A DNA stretch of 8,083 nt from ANME-2 cluster archaeon (GTDB taxonomy: Archaea; Halobacteriota; Methanosarcinia; Methanosarcinales; Methanogasteraceae). The first letter of the stretch is position 1, and every line of letters begins with the position of its first letter. This document shows positions 1-6,342 of this stretch, piece after piece. The notes under the pieces are model-generated. The model was not told the origin of the DNA. It did no database searches and worked only from the letters and a program-made list of their open reading frames with translations. Made by a program: the position numbers and the translations under genes. The stretch covers positions 1 through 8,083 of the forward strand of contig PIXW01000203.1 in the NCBI GenBank assembly GCA_003601535.1, given 5' to 3'.

Positions 1-1180
1 ATGCCACATTATACTGCACCACGCGCTGAATCGACTCAAGAAACTCCCCTATGCGCAGAAGCGCCTCCTTTATATCGTCTCTTGATGCGGCATAACTGCA
101 CCGCAGAAAACCTTCTCCGGAGTTTCCGAATACATTTCCAGGAACGACAGCCACATGTTTATCGAGCAGCAGACGTTCTGCAAATTCATCAGATGTCAGG
201 CCGGTGTTTTCAATCGATGCAAATGCATAGAACGCACCCTTTCCCCAGAAACAGTCCAGTCCGAGTTTGTTCAAACCATTGATGATCAGATGTCTTCTGC
301 GGTCGTATTCCCTCACCATCCGCGCCATCTCTTCCCTCCCATTCCGAAGTGCATCGATAGCAGCCATCTGCGATGTGACCGGAGCGCAGAGCATGGTGTA
401 CTGGTGTATCTTTGTCATCGCTCCAATGATGTCGCGGTTTCCAAGCGCATATCCGATCCGGAGTCCGGTCATTGCATGGGACTTTGAAAAACCATTGAAA
501 ACGACTGTGTTATCCATCATCCCGTTCAACGATGAGAAACAGGTATGTGTTCCATCGTAGGTGAGTTTGTCATAGATTTCGTCAGAGATGACGATCAGCC
601 CATGCTCGATTGCAACATCTGCAATCTCTTCGAGATCCTTCTTCTCCATTGTTGCACCTGTTGGATTATTTGGATAATTAATCAGGATTGCTCTTGTTTT
701 TTCGGTTATTTTTCCTTTTATCTGCTCTGACGTGACTTTGAAACCATTTTCGATCCTCGTGGAAACGGTGACTGGAACGCCTCCTGCAAAGACCACGGTT
801 GGCGTGTATGAGACATAACACGGCTCAGGAACGATGACCTCATCTCCACGATTCAGAATCGAACGCATCACAAGGTCTATCCCCTCGCTCACACCTGTCG
901 TGATCAGTATCTCTGAATCAGGATCGTAATCCACCGAGTGATCCCTGCGGAACGTATCTGCGATCTCTTTCCGCAACTCAAAAAGCCCCTGGTTGGTGGT
1001 GTATGATGTGTATCCGCGCTCGAGCGCATGAATGCACGTCTCTCTGATGTGCCACGGAGTCACGAAATCGGGCTCGCCAACACCGAGCGAGATCACATCC
1101 TCAAGCTCGGTTGTCATATCAAAGAACCTGCGGATGCCTGATGGCGGCACACTCCGTACTGCGTCTGATATTCGTATCAT
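1..1180 (-). CDS. PLP-dependent class I/II aminotransferase, partial at the left edge
   Basis: The gene reads from ATG at 1180 leftward with no stop, giving 393 codons before the window ends. The family is usually about 380-395 residues, so only the last few residues are missing. It is a fold-type I aminotransferase of the AspC/COG0436 group. The N-terminal VPPSGIRRFFD (11-21), YPNNPTG (169-175), SDEIYD (199-204), FSKSHAMTGLRIGY with the PLP lysine at K233, and a C-terminal LRCSYA whose R360 should bind the substrate carboxylate are all visible. It should move an amino group between an amino acid and a 2-oxo acid in the cytoplasm; the substrate (aspartate, aromatic or other) cannot be read from sequence. 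It starts 4 nt after the Lrp gene stop and is probably cotranscribed with it. An AAAGG sits directly against the ATG, too close to be an ideal ribosome site, but the N-terminus matches the family, so I keep this start. Confidence 0.93.
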   Translation of the reverse strand, partial: MIRISDAVRSVPPSGIRRFFDMTTELEDVISLGVGEPDFVTPWHIRETCIHALERGYTSYTTNQGLFELRKEIADTFRRDHSVDYDPDSEILITTGVSEGIDLVMRSILNRGDEVIVPEPCYVSYTPTVVFAGGVPVTVSTRIENGFKVTSEQIKGKITEKTRAILINYPNNPTGATMEKKDLEEIADVAIEHGLIVISDEIYDKLTYDGTHTCFSSLNGMMDNTVVFNGFSKSHAMTGLRIGYALGNRDIIGAMTKIHQYTMLCAPVTSQMAAIDALRNGREEMARMVREYDRRRHLIINGLNKLGLDCFWGKGAFYAFASIENTGLTSDEFAERLLLDKHVAVVPGNVFGNSGEGFLRCSYAASRDDIKEALLRIGEFLESIQRVVQYNVA

Positions 1181-1184
1181 CCTT

Positions 1185-1673
1185 TTATGCGACGATCGGA
1201 AGACGCTCTGCATGTTCTGGTTCATGCAGCATCACGCCATCCTCCTTGTATGTCTTCAAAACAAAATGGGTGGCAGTGCTCTGCACCTGTGGCAGGGTCG
1301 CTATCTTCTCTGCAACGAAGAATGCAACCTCTTTCATGGATCTGCCGCGTACGGTGAGTGATATGTCGTGATCCCCTGAAATCAATCTGACCGATCTAAC
1401 CTCTGGAAATCTTGAAATACGATCCGCAACCACATTGTATCCGGTTTCACGCTCCAACGATACCTTTATCTCAATTATCGCATAAACGTAGCCATTATTC
1501 ACTTTATCCCAGTCGATGACGGTCTTGTATTTGCGGATTGCACCATCTTTTTCCAGTTGATCGATGCAATCCATGACATCTGCATCCGATCTGCCAACGA
1601 GCGCTGCAATTTCGCTAATTTCAATCTTGGGATCGTTTTCGATGATCTCGAGTATGTTCCGTACGAGATCCAT
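1185..1673 (-). CDS. Lrp/AsnC-family transcriptional regulator
   Basis: A 162-residue protein of the usual Lrp/AsnC size. Residues 1-50 form the winged helix-turn-helix (ILEIIENDPKIEISEIAALV, then a second helix DADVMDCIDQLEKDGAIRKY). Residues about 63-140 form the RAM/ligand domain, with alternating beta strands and the GDHDISLTVRG turn (100-110) typical of these effector-binding dimers. The C-terminal 20 residues are an extra acidic tail without a known role. Such proteins bind DNA as dimers or octamers and often sense an amino acid. The gene lies 3 nt after the CBS protein gene and 4 nt before an aminotransferase, so control of that aminotransferase, and of itself, is a reasonable inference. 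A GAGGA lies 7 nt upstream of the ATG, supporting this start. The effector is unknown. Confidence 0.93.
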   Translation of the reverse strand: MDLVRNILEIIENDPKIEISEIAALVGRSDADVMDCIDQLEKDGAIRKYKTVIDWDKVNNGYVYAIIEIKVSLERETGYNVVADRISRFPEVRSVRLISGDHDISLTVRGRSMKEVAFFVAEKIATLPQVQSTATHFVLKTYKEDGVMLHEPEHAERLPIVA

Positions 1674-1676
1674 CCT

Positions 1677-2261
1677 CTATTCCTCTATGTATGCAGATTC
1701 GTGACTGGAATCAGTTGGTTCTGTCCATGCGAGATCCTTGCAGTCGTCGCAAAGCGATCTTCCATCGACAACCGTCAGATGATCTGAATACTGTCCGCAG
1801 GCATCGCAGATACCTTCGAATTCGGGTGTCAGCAGGTATTCAGTGTTTGATTGCATGAGTTCTCTTAAGGTGTTGCTCATCTCAGAGGATACGGCAACAA
1901 TATCCTGACTCGTGATGACGCCGATGAGGGTTTCGTTTCGGAGAACAGGCAGCCGCCTGATCTTATGCGAAAGCATCATCTGGATCGCATCGCTCAATGA
2001 CGTATTCTGATCGATCGTGATCAGAGGCGATGTCATGATCTCAGAAAGCGGCACAGAACTCGGTTTCCTGTCATCAGGGATGATCTTGCGTGAGATGTCA
2101 CGCTCGGTTATGATACCAACCGGTTTTCCATCCTTTGTAACAATAGCGCTTGATCTATCGTATTTGATCATCTCCTTTGCGACATCTGGCAGCGGATCGT
2201 TGATGTCTGCTGTGATCACCCGTGGTGACATAACCTCTCGCACCGGTCTATCAATGTCCAT
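1677..2261 (-). CDS. Tandem CBS-domain protein with C-terminal zinc ribbon
   Basis: 194 residues in three parts. The first CBS motif is about residues 7-60 (REVMSPRVITADINDPL through GKPVGIITERDI). The second is about 72-125 (SEIMTSPLITIDQNTSL through ETLIGVITSQDI). A C-terminal zinc-ribbon-like knuckle has C152-x2-C155 and C171-x2-C174 around a short hairpin. Tandem CBS domains form a Bateman module that typically binds adenine nucleotides, including AMP, ATP or SAM, and reports energy or metabolite state; the ribbon may bind zinc and a partner protein or nucleic acid. No catalytic domain is attached, so it is likely a stand-alone regulator. Its start is well supported by GAGGAGGT about 7 nt upstream. 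It is separated from the permease by 59 bp but from the Lrp gene by only 3 bp, so it belongs with the regulator and aminotransferase. The ligand is not known. Confidence 0.92.
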   Translation of the reverse strand: MDIDRPVREVMSPRVITADINDPLPDVAKEMIKYDRSSAIVTKDGKPVGIITERDISRKIIPDDRKPSSVPLSEIMTSPLITIDQNTSLSDAIQMMLSHKIRRLPVLRNETLIGVITSQDIVAVSSEMSNTLRELMQSNTEYLLTPEFEGICDACGQYSDHLTVVDGRSLCDDCKDLAWTEPTDSSHESAYIEE

Positions 2262-2320
2262 TTATGAACCTCCTCTATTTTGTTCATAATTGGTACTGGG
2301 TGTTATCAAGGTTGCGATCT
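2262..2320 (-). promoter_or_regulatory. Intergenic leader with strong ribosome binding site for the CBS gene
   Basis: This 59-bp gap is the largest inside the leftward gene array. Read on the minus strand it ends in GAGGAGGTTCATAA before ATG, an anti-16S match stronger than at other genes here. An AT-rich patch (CAATTATGA) lies about 30 nt upstream of the ATG but is a weak TATA candidate. It may mark the start of a CBS-Lrp-aminotransferase subunit of the array. A promoter here is an inference. Confidence 0.4.
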
Positions 2321-3088
2321 TCACGCCATAATCCCTCTGCGCCATCTACATAATCGCTGCTCAACGAAATACCGGAACGCCTTGTCGATAAATAGCGCAA
2401 TAAAACCAAGAAGGAGCATGTACGCCATGACATGATCCATTCTGTGAAAATTCGCCCAGTGCGGTATCTTGTACCCGATTCCGCACGTCATGCCAAACAT
2501 CTCCGCAGCCACCACACACATCCATGCAACACCCATTCCGATCCTGATCCCTGTCAAAATCCTGGGGACTGCTGACGGGAATGCCACCCTCCTGATCAGG
2601 TCATGATCTTTCGTACAGCCGAGCACCATAGCAGCCTCGATCAGAATCTTTGGTACCTCTCGAAATCCGGCATAAGTATTGATTAAAATTGGAAATACCG
2701 CTCCTATAAAGACGATAAAGCCAGCAGACCAGTGCGTAATCCCAAGCCATACAATTGCAAAAGGTATCCACGCGAGAGGAGCTATCGGGCGTATGATCTC
2801 TACGATCGGGTCGAATATCCTGTCGATTATCCGAAACCAGCCCATGCTGATCCCAAGTGGTATCGCAACACCCATTCCGGCAGCCATCCCTATTCCGAAG
2901 TGCAGCAGACTGATCTCGGCATCATAGATCATATCATGCCATAAATGATAGAATGATGCCAGAACATCGCTGAAACTCGGAAGAATGAATGCATCTCTGA
3001 CCACATAATCAGCAGCCAGCTGCCAGATCACGATGCAGCACAAAAGCGAAACGATCTCAACCACATACCGCCTGCTTATGAGTGTCAT
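2321..3088 (-). CDS. ABC transporter permease, SsuC/TauC/NrtB-like
   Basis: 255 residues, the usual size for a BPD_transp_1 inner-membrane permease of the nitrate/sulfonate/taurine group. Hydrophobic segments lie at about 9-27, 63-83, 104-140 (two spans), 183-203 and 219-238. The cytoplasmic EAA loop that docks the ATPase is clear: EAAMVLGCTKDHDLIRRVAF (151-170), then PSAVPRILTGIRIGMG. The ILPSFSDVL segment (35-43) is also typical. It should form the membrane channel of an importer for a small anion or related solute; the substrate cannot be assigned. The start overlaps the hexuloisomerase stop by 4 bp (ATGA), so translation is probably coupled. No ATPase or periplasmic binding protein gene lies beside it, which is unusual because this family normally sits in a three-gene operon; partners may be encoded elsewhere. 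Confidence 0.92.
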   Translation of the reverse strand: MTLISRRYVVEIVSLLCCIVIWQLAADYVVRDAFILPSFSDVLASFYHLWHDMIYDAEISLLHFGIGMAAGMGVAIPLGISMGWFRIIDRIFDPIVEIIRPIAPLAWIPFAIVWLGITHWSAGFIVFIGAVFPILINTYAGFREVPKILIEAAMVLGCTKDHDLIRRVAFPSAVPRILTGIRIGMGVAWMCVVAAEMFGMTCGIGYKIPHWANFHRMDHVMAYMLLLGFIALFIDKAFRYFVEQRLCRWRRGIMA

Positions 3089-3735
3089 GCTTCGAGTTTG
3101 GTGTGCATCTCTTTAAGTGCCTTCGAGTCCTTGCCCATGTGCACCATCAGCTCTGCGATAGCCGCATCAAGGAACACGAGCGCGGTGATCTCAAAGGTGG
3201 TACCAAGCGGTGCAAGTTCAGAGAGCTTTGCATACTCCCCGAGCAGATGCCGTGCAAGATAATCCTCTTCAGAATCCCCATCTCCGTCATCCTTTGCTCT
3301 GCCGAAGATTCTCACGGTTACGTCTGCCATTTCACCAAGCGAAGATTCTGGTTTCGAAGTAATAGCGATCAAGGTTGCTCCGATTTCCTTGACAACCCTC
3401 CCAAGATCGACAATCGACCGGGTTTCACCGGATCCGCTGATCGCAACCACACAATCGTCCGAATGCAGCGCGGGCGTGGTCGACTCGCCAACCACATACA
3501 CACGCAATCCGAGATGCATGAGCCGCGTCGCAAATGCCTTTCCGACCAGACCTGATCGTCCGGTCCCCATCACAAAGATGCTCTTTGCACGCAGGATCAT
3601 ATCGAGCATCTCTGAAACCGAATCACGATCAAGTTCCTTAAGCGCTTTCTCTATGTGCTTTGTGAGTATATCCATCGATGCAAGCAGGGTTTTACATTTC
3701 GATGGTTTTTCATCATTGGTTTCCAGCATGGACAT
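3085..3735 (-). CDS. hxlB: 6-phospho-3-hexuloisomerase (SIS domain)
   Basis: 216 residues, slightly longer than the usual 180-200 because of an N-terminal extension and an acidic loop. It is a single SIS (sugar isomerase) domain. GTGRSGLVGKAFATRLMHLG (57-76), VVGESTTPA (81-89), SGSGETRS (100-107) and the C-terminal LAPLGTTFEITALVFLDA (174-191) are hallmarks of 6-phospho-3-hexuloisomerase. It interconverts 3-hexulose 6-phosphate and fructose 6-phosphate in the cytoplasm. In archaea lacking the oxidative pentose phosphate pathway this step, run with 3-hexulose-6-phosphate synthase, supplies ribulose 5-phosphate and releases formaldehyde. The synthase is not beside it or fused to it here. The acidic insert DDGDGDSEEDY (149-159) is unusual. 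M1, M3 and M21 are possible starts; M1 is kept because an AGGTG lies about 6 nt upstream and a TATA-like box about 34 nt upstream. It overlaps the permease by 4 bp. Confidence 0.9.
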   Translation of the reverse strand: MSMLETNDEKPSKCKTLLASMDILTKHIEKALKELDRDSVSEMLDMILRAKSIFVMGTGRSGLVGKAFATRLMHLGLRVYVVGESTTPALHSDDCVVAISGSGETRSIVDLGRVVKEIGATLIAITSKPESSLGEMADVTVRIFGRAKDDGDGDSEEDYLARHLLGEYAKLSELAPLGTTFEITALVFLDAAIAELMVHMGKDSKALKEMHTKLEA

Positions 3736-3762
3736 GGATGCACCTGTTTATTAATGGTTGTT

Positions 3763-3773
3763 CTTATATTAAA
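3763..3773 (-). promoter_or_regulatory. Possible internal TATA box before the hexuloisomerase gene
   Basis: In the 38-bp gap between the deaminase stop and the hexuloisomerase start the minus strand reads TTTAATATAAG. It is centred about 34 nt before the ATG, the same spacing as the TATA box before pantoate kinase. Archaeal transcription usually begins about 25 nt downstream of the box, which would leave a leader of under 10 nt. It would allow the hexuloisomerase and permease to be transcribed separately. This is a pattern match only. Confidence 0.35.
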
Positions 3774-5018
3774 TCATTTCCTGTTCACCAGATCGTAAGC
3801 CGCTTCCGATGCTTTTTTCAGGATCTCTTCCTCGCCCTGCACAACCCTGTTCTGCATGAGCGGGACGCCATCACATATCGTGGTGTCAACGCAGTTACAC
3901 GATGCGTATATCAGGTTTGAGTCGAGATTGTGAAGAGGAATCATCGCTGGAAGTTGCAGATCGATTAGCAGAACATCTGCTGGCGCACCCTCTCGTATCA
4001 CACCGCTACCGATACGAAGCGCTTCTGCGCCGTTTTTTGTGATCATCGCAAGCGCCTCGCTGGCTGGCATCACGGTCTGCTGGTTTGCCGCTGCTTTCTG
4101 CAACAGCGACGCGAACTTTGCTGATTCGAGCATGTTGAGATTGTTATTGGATGCGCACCCGTCCGTTCCGAGCGAGACATGGACGCCTGCACGGGAGAGC
4201 GCAGGATACCTCATCGTCTGCCCGACAGCAAGTTTCATATTCGAGACCGGGCTGTGAGATACCCTGACACCATGTTCTTTTAAGAGCGATATCTCATGGT
4301 CATTCAGCCATACGCAGTGCGCTGCAACAACATTCGGACCAAGAAATCCTATGTGATCCAGATATTCCACAGGACGCATACCAGTTCTCTTGATACAATC
4401 CTCGACCTCTGCACTGGTCTCTGAAACGTGGATGTGAATCAGTATATCCTCTTCTCTAGCAAACTCTGCTGCCCAGGAGAGGCTGTTCTCTGAGACTGTG
4501 TACACAGCGTGCGGACCAAGCGCGGGGATCACCCGGTCCGAATAGTCCTTTATGAGCCGTCCGGTCAATCGCTTGTTCTCTCTCTGTGTCTCCTCATCAG
4601 ACGCGCCATCAATGTCGATAAATACGTTGCTTATGACAGCCCGGATACCCATCTCATCGACAGCACGTGCGCTCGCAAGGGCGTGCCAGTACATGTCATT
4701 GAAACAGGTTGTGCCGGTTCGTATCATCTCAAGACATGCGAGTTTTGTGCCCCAGTAGACATCTTCATCGGTCAGTTTCGCTTCAAGGGGCCAGATCCAC
4801 TCAGCAAGCCATGTCTGCAATGGAAGGTCGTCAGCATAACCCCTGAACAGTGTCATTGCTGCATGGGTGTGCGTGTTCACAAAGCCTGGCACGAGTGCTT
4901 TCTTACTGGCGTCGATCACGGTATCCACATCACACGCGGCACAGCCGATCTCAGCGATGATGCCGTCCTCGATGTAGACATTACCATAGTTTTCAGTATC
5001 TTTTAAGAGCAGACTCAT
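3774..5018 (-). CDS. dadD: 5'-deoxyadenosine / SAH / MTA deaminase (amidohydrolase)
   Basis: 414 residues of the metal-dependent amidohydrolase superfamily (MtaD/SAH-deaminase group, DadD-like). The first metal ligands are in NTHTH (H50, H52). H170 in GPH is the expected substrate contact. HIHVSE supplies metal ligand H197 and catalytic E200. H234 in AAHCVW and D286 in GTDG complete the site, so all key residues are present. These enzymes hydrolyse the 6-amino group of 5'-deoxyadenosine, S-adenosylhomocysteine, methylthioadenosine or adenosine, giving the inosine analogue plus ammonia. In Methanocaldococcus jannaschii the homologue recycles the 5'-deoxyadenosine made by radical SAM enzymes. 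The start overlaps the upstream phosphorylase stop by 4 bp (ATGA), with GAGG about 11 nt upstream, implying coupled translation and a shared pathway. Residues 366-378 include a small cysteine cluster (ASCNC) of unknown role. Preference among the four substrates cannot be read from sequence. Confidence 0.92.
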   Translation of the reverse strand: MSLLLKDTENYGNVYIEDGIIAEIGCAACDVDTVIDASKKALVPGFVNTHTHAAMTLFRGYADDLPLQTWLAEWIWPLEAKLTDEDVYWGTKLACLEMIRTGTTCFNDMYWHALASARAVDEMGIRAVISNVFIDIDGASDEETQRENKRLTGRLIKDYSDRVIPALGPHAVYTVSENSLSWAAEFAREEDILIHIHVSETSAEVEDCIKRTGMRPVEYLDHIGFLGPNVVAAHCVWLNDHEISLLKEHGVRVSHSPVSNMKLAVGQTMRYPALSRAGVHVSLGTDGCASNNNLNMLESAKFASLLQKAAANQQTVMPASEALAMITKNGAEALRIGSGVIREGAPADVLLIDLQLPAMIPLHNLDSNLIYASCNCVDTTICDGVPLMQNRVVQGEEEILKKASEAAYDLVNRK

Positions 5019-5680
5019 CCGATCAACCTCCTGATCGCATCTCTGACCGCATCACGATTTTTTTTCACGTTTTCGATTATGGTCTCGTAACTCAGTTCCT
5101 GCGGAGAAACACCGTTCGCATAGTTATCAACGGTACAGAGCGCTGCAACAGGGATACCGATCTCGCTGCACAGGGTTGCTTCGTTTGCCATGGTCATGCC
5201 AACGATGTCAGCATACTGCCGCAGAACTGCGATCTCTGCCTTTGTCTCGAATCTGGGTCCGTGTGTCTGTACGTAAACACCCTTCTCCCTCCCGCGGCTT
5301 GCTTTAACGATTCTATTTCGCAACCGTTCATCGAGAGATGGCACGGTATACCGTATCTCACTGTCATAAAATGTTACATATCTTCCAAAGTTTATGTAGT
5401 CATCCGGAACAACCATTGTGCCTGGCACTAGCTCCATCTTCAAACTGCCTGTCGAGCACACACATACCACGCCATCCACGCCGGATTTCTTGAGTGCCGA
5501 TATGTTCGCCAGATAGTTTATCCTGTGCGGCGGTGTATCCATAGCAACCCCGTGGCGCGGCAGGAACACAGCAGTATCCCCAACAAAAATATCTGCATTG
5601 CCATATTCTGTTCGGACAGTCTCTTTTCTGCCTTCGAATTCTTCCTGGATCAGACTTGTTCCGGTGATGATGCCGAGCAT
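5015..5680 (-). CDS. Methylthioinosine/methylthioadenosine-type nucleoside phosphorylase
   Basis: 221 residues of the PNP/MTAP family (nucleoside phosphorylase-I fold), a little shorter than the usual 240-270. Visible signatures are the N-terminal LGIITGTSL phosphate loop (2-10), PRHG (41-44), PPHRINYLANISAL (50-63), the CSTGSLK segment (75-81), HGPRFETKAE (140-149), VGMTMANEA (160-168) and VDNYANG (184-190). It should cleave the glycosidic bond of a 5'-modified nucleoside with phosphate, giving free base and sugar 1-phosphate. Human MTAP has an aspartate in its purine-recognition position (ATDYD); here N186 of VDNY seems to take that place, which fits a 6-oxopurine such as hypoxanthine. With the overlapping deaminase gene, methylthioinosine or 5'-deoxyinosine is the likely substrate, as in Methanocaldococcus jannaschii. 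The short length reflects trimmed loops; both ends look complete. The upstream DUF106 stop is 5 nt away. Confidence 0.88.
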   Translation of the reverse strand: MLGIITGTSLIQEEFEGRKETVRTEYGNADIFVGDTAVFLPRHGVAMDTPPHRINYLANISALKKSGVDGVVCVCSTGSLKMELVPGTMVVPDDYINFGRYVTFYDSEIRYTVPSLDERLRNRIVKASRGREKGVYVQTHGPRFETKAEIAVLRQYADIVGMTMANEATLCSEIGIPVAALCTVDNYANGVSPQELSYETIIENVKKNRDAVRDAIRRLIG

Positions 5681-5685
5681 TTGGG

Positions 5686-6291
5686 TCAGGCTCCGCCGAT
5701 GTCAAGCGCCTTTCGGATCACCTGACTGACCGGTAATGAGCATATCATGTACCAGACAATCCAGTAATTGATAGTGAGAACGACAGGTTCACAAAGCGAT
5801 TTTTCACCCCAGAACGGGAATACCATGGTAAAATCCGGATTGGCTTTGATGAACATCCATGCCCAGAAGAACAACGGAAGTGTCAGGATACTGATATATG
5901 CCATCGGTTTGAATTGCTGCTTCATCATCCTGCCCTGATCACCCATCATGGCAGCACGCTGCTCATCCAGTTTCTTTAATTTCTGTTTGTTCTCTGCAAG
6001 TTGCGCTTCCCGGTATTCCTTCTGAAACTCCTTCATCTTTTCAGAGAAGGTGCGCATCAGTTCCCAATCGATGGTGTACTTCTGGATGAGCGAGGCATAG
6101 AGTCCTGTGATCGCAGCCATAATAAAGAGCGTTATATGAATCGGTAGCATATCAGGGAGCGGTCCGAGCAGTACAGCAACAGATTCAGCAACTGCTTCCC
6201 TAAATTCCTGCCCGAGAATCAGCATCCCGAGCAGCATCGAGATGCCGAGCGCAAGCCCGATTCGTTCCAGCGTGTCTTTCCAGTTGGTCAT
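5686..6291 (-). CDS. DUF106 membrane protein (archaeal Oxa1/YidC/EMC3-like)
   Basis: An integral membrane protein of the DUF106/EMC3-TMCO1 family, the archaeal members of the Oxa1/YidC/Get1 insertase superfamily. Numbering from the upstream ATG at 6312, membrane spans are near 17-34, 56-76, 137-155 and 176-193. A long charged, lysine/glutamate/glutamine-rich segment (82-132: SEKMKEFQKEYREAQLAENK and onward) is predicted to be a cytoplasmic coiled coil, the feature that contacts the ribosome in this family. Its role is likely insertion or assembly of membrane proteins. Two starts are possible. ATG at 6312 gives 208 residues but lacks a ribosome site and lies only about 9 nt from a TATA-like box. 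ATG at 6291 (201 residues) has GAGGT about 9 nt upstream and lies about 30 nt from that box, so I prefer 6291. Finding it between pantoate kinase and a nucleoside phosphorylase is not an obvious functional link. Confidence 0.9.
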   Translation of the reverse strand: MTNWKDTLERIGLALGISMLLGMLILGQEFREAVAESVAVLLGPLPDMLPIHITLFIMAAITGLYASLIQKYTIDWELMRTFSEKMKEFQKEYREAQLAENKQKLKKLDEQRAAMMGDQGRMMKQQFKPMAYISILTLPLFFWAWMFIKANPDFTMVFPFWGEKSLCEPVVLTINYWIVWYMICSLPVSQVIRKALDIGGA

Positions 6292-6317
6292 ATATGCCGA
6301 ACCTCTGTTCATCGATC

Positions 6318-6324
6318 TATAAAA
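6318..6324 (-). promoter_or_regulatory. Possible TATA box before the DUF106 gene
   Basis: In the 30-bp gap after pantoate kinase the minus strand reads CTTTTATAG. Its centre is about 30 nt before the ATG at 6291, close to the spacing seen before pantoate kinase. Transcription from it would begin just ahead of 6291 and would exclude the upstream ATG at 6312. It is a pattern match, and read-through from the pantoate kinase promoter is equally possible. Confidence 0.35.
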
Positions 6325-6342
6325 GACTGTCGAACTACCGTA

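Noticed and set aside
1..560. Three overlapping plus-strand reading frames at the left end
   Set aside because: They are antisense shadows of the aminotransferase, whose PLP lysine and carboxylate-binding arginine motifs lie on the minus strand in the same bases.
3082..3555. 157-codon plus-strand reading frame opposite the hexuloisomerase
   Set aside because: It is fully covered by a minus-strand gene with clear SIS-domain motifs, and the peptide composition is not protein-like.
4509..5006. 165-codon plus-strand reading frame opposite the deaminase
   Set aside because: The minus-strand deaminase has complete family motifs throughout; the opposite frame is a shadow with no recognisable domain.
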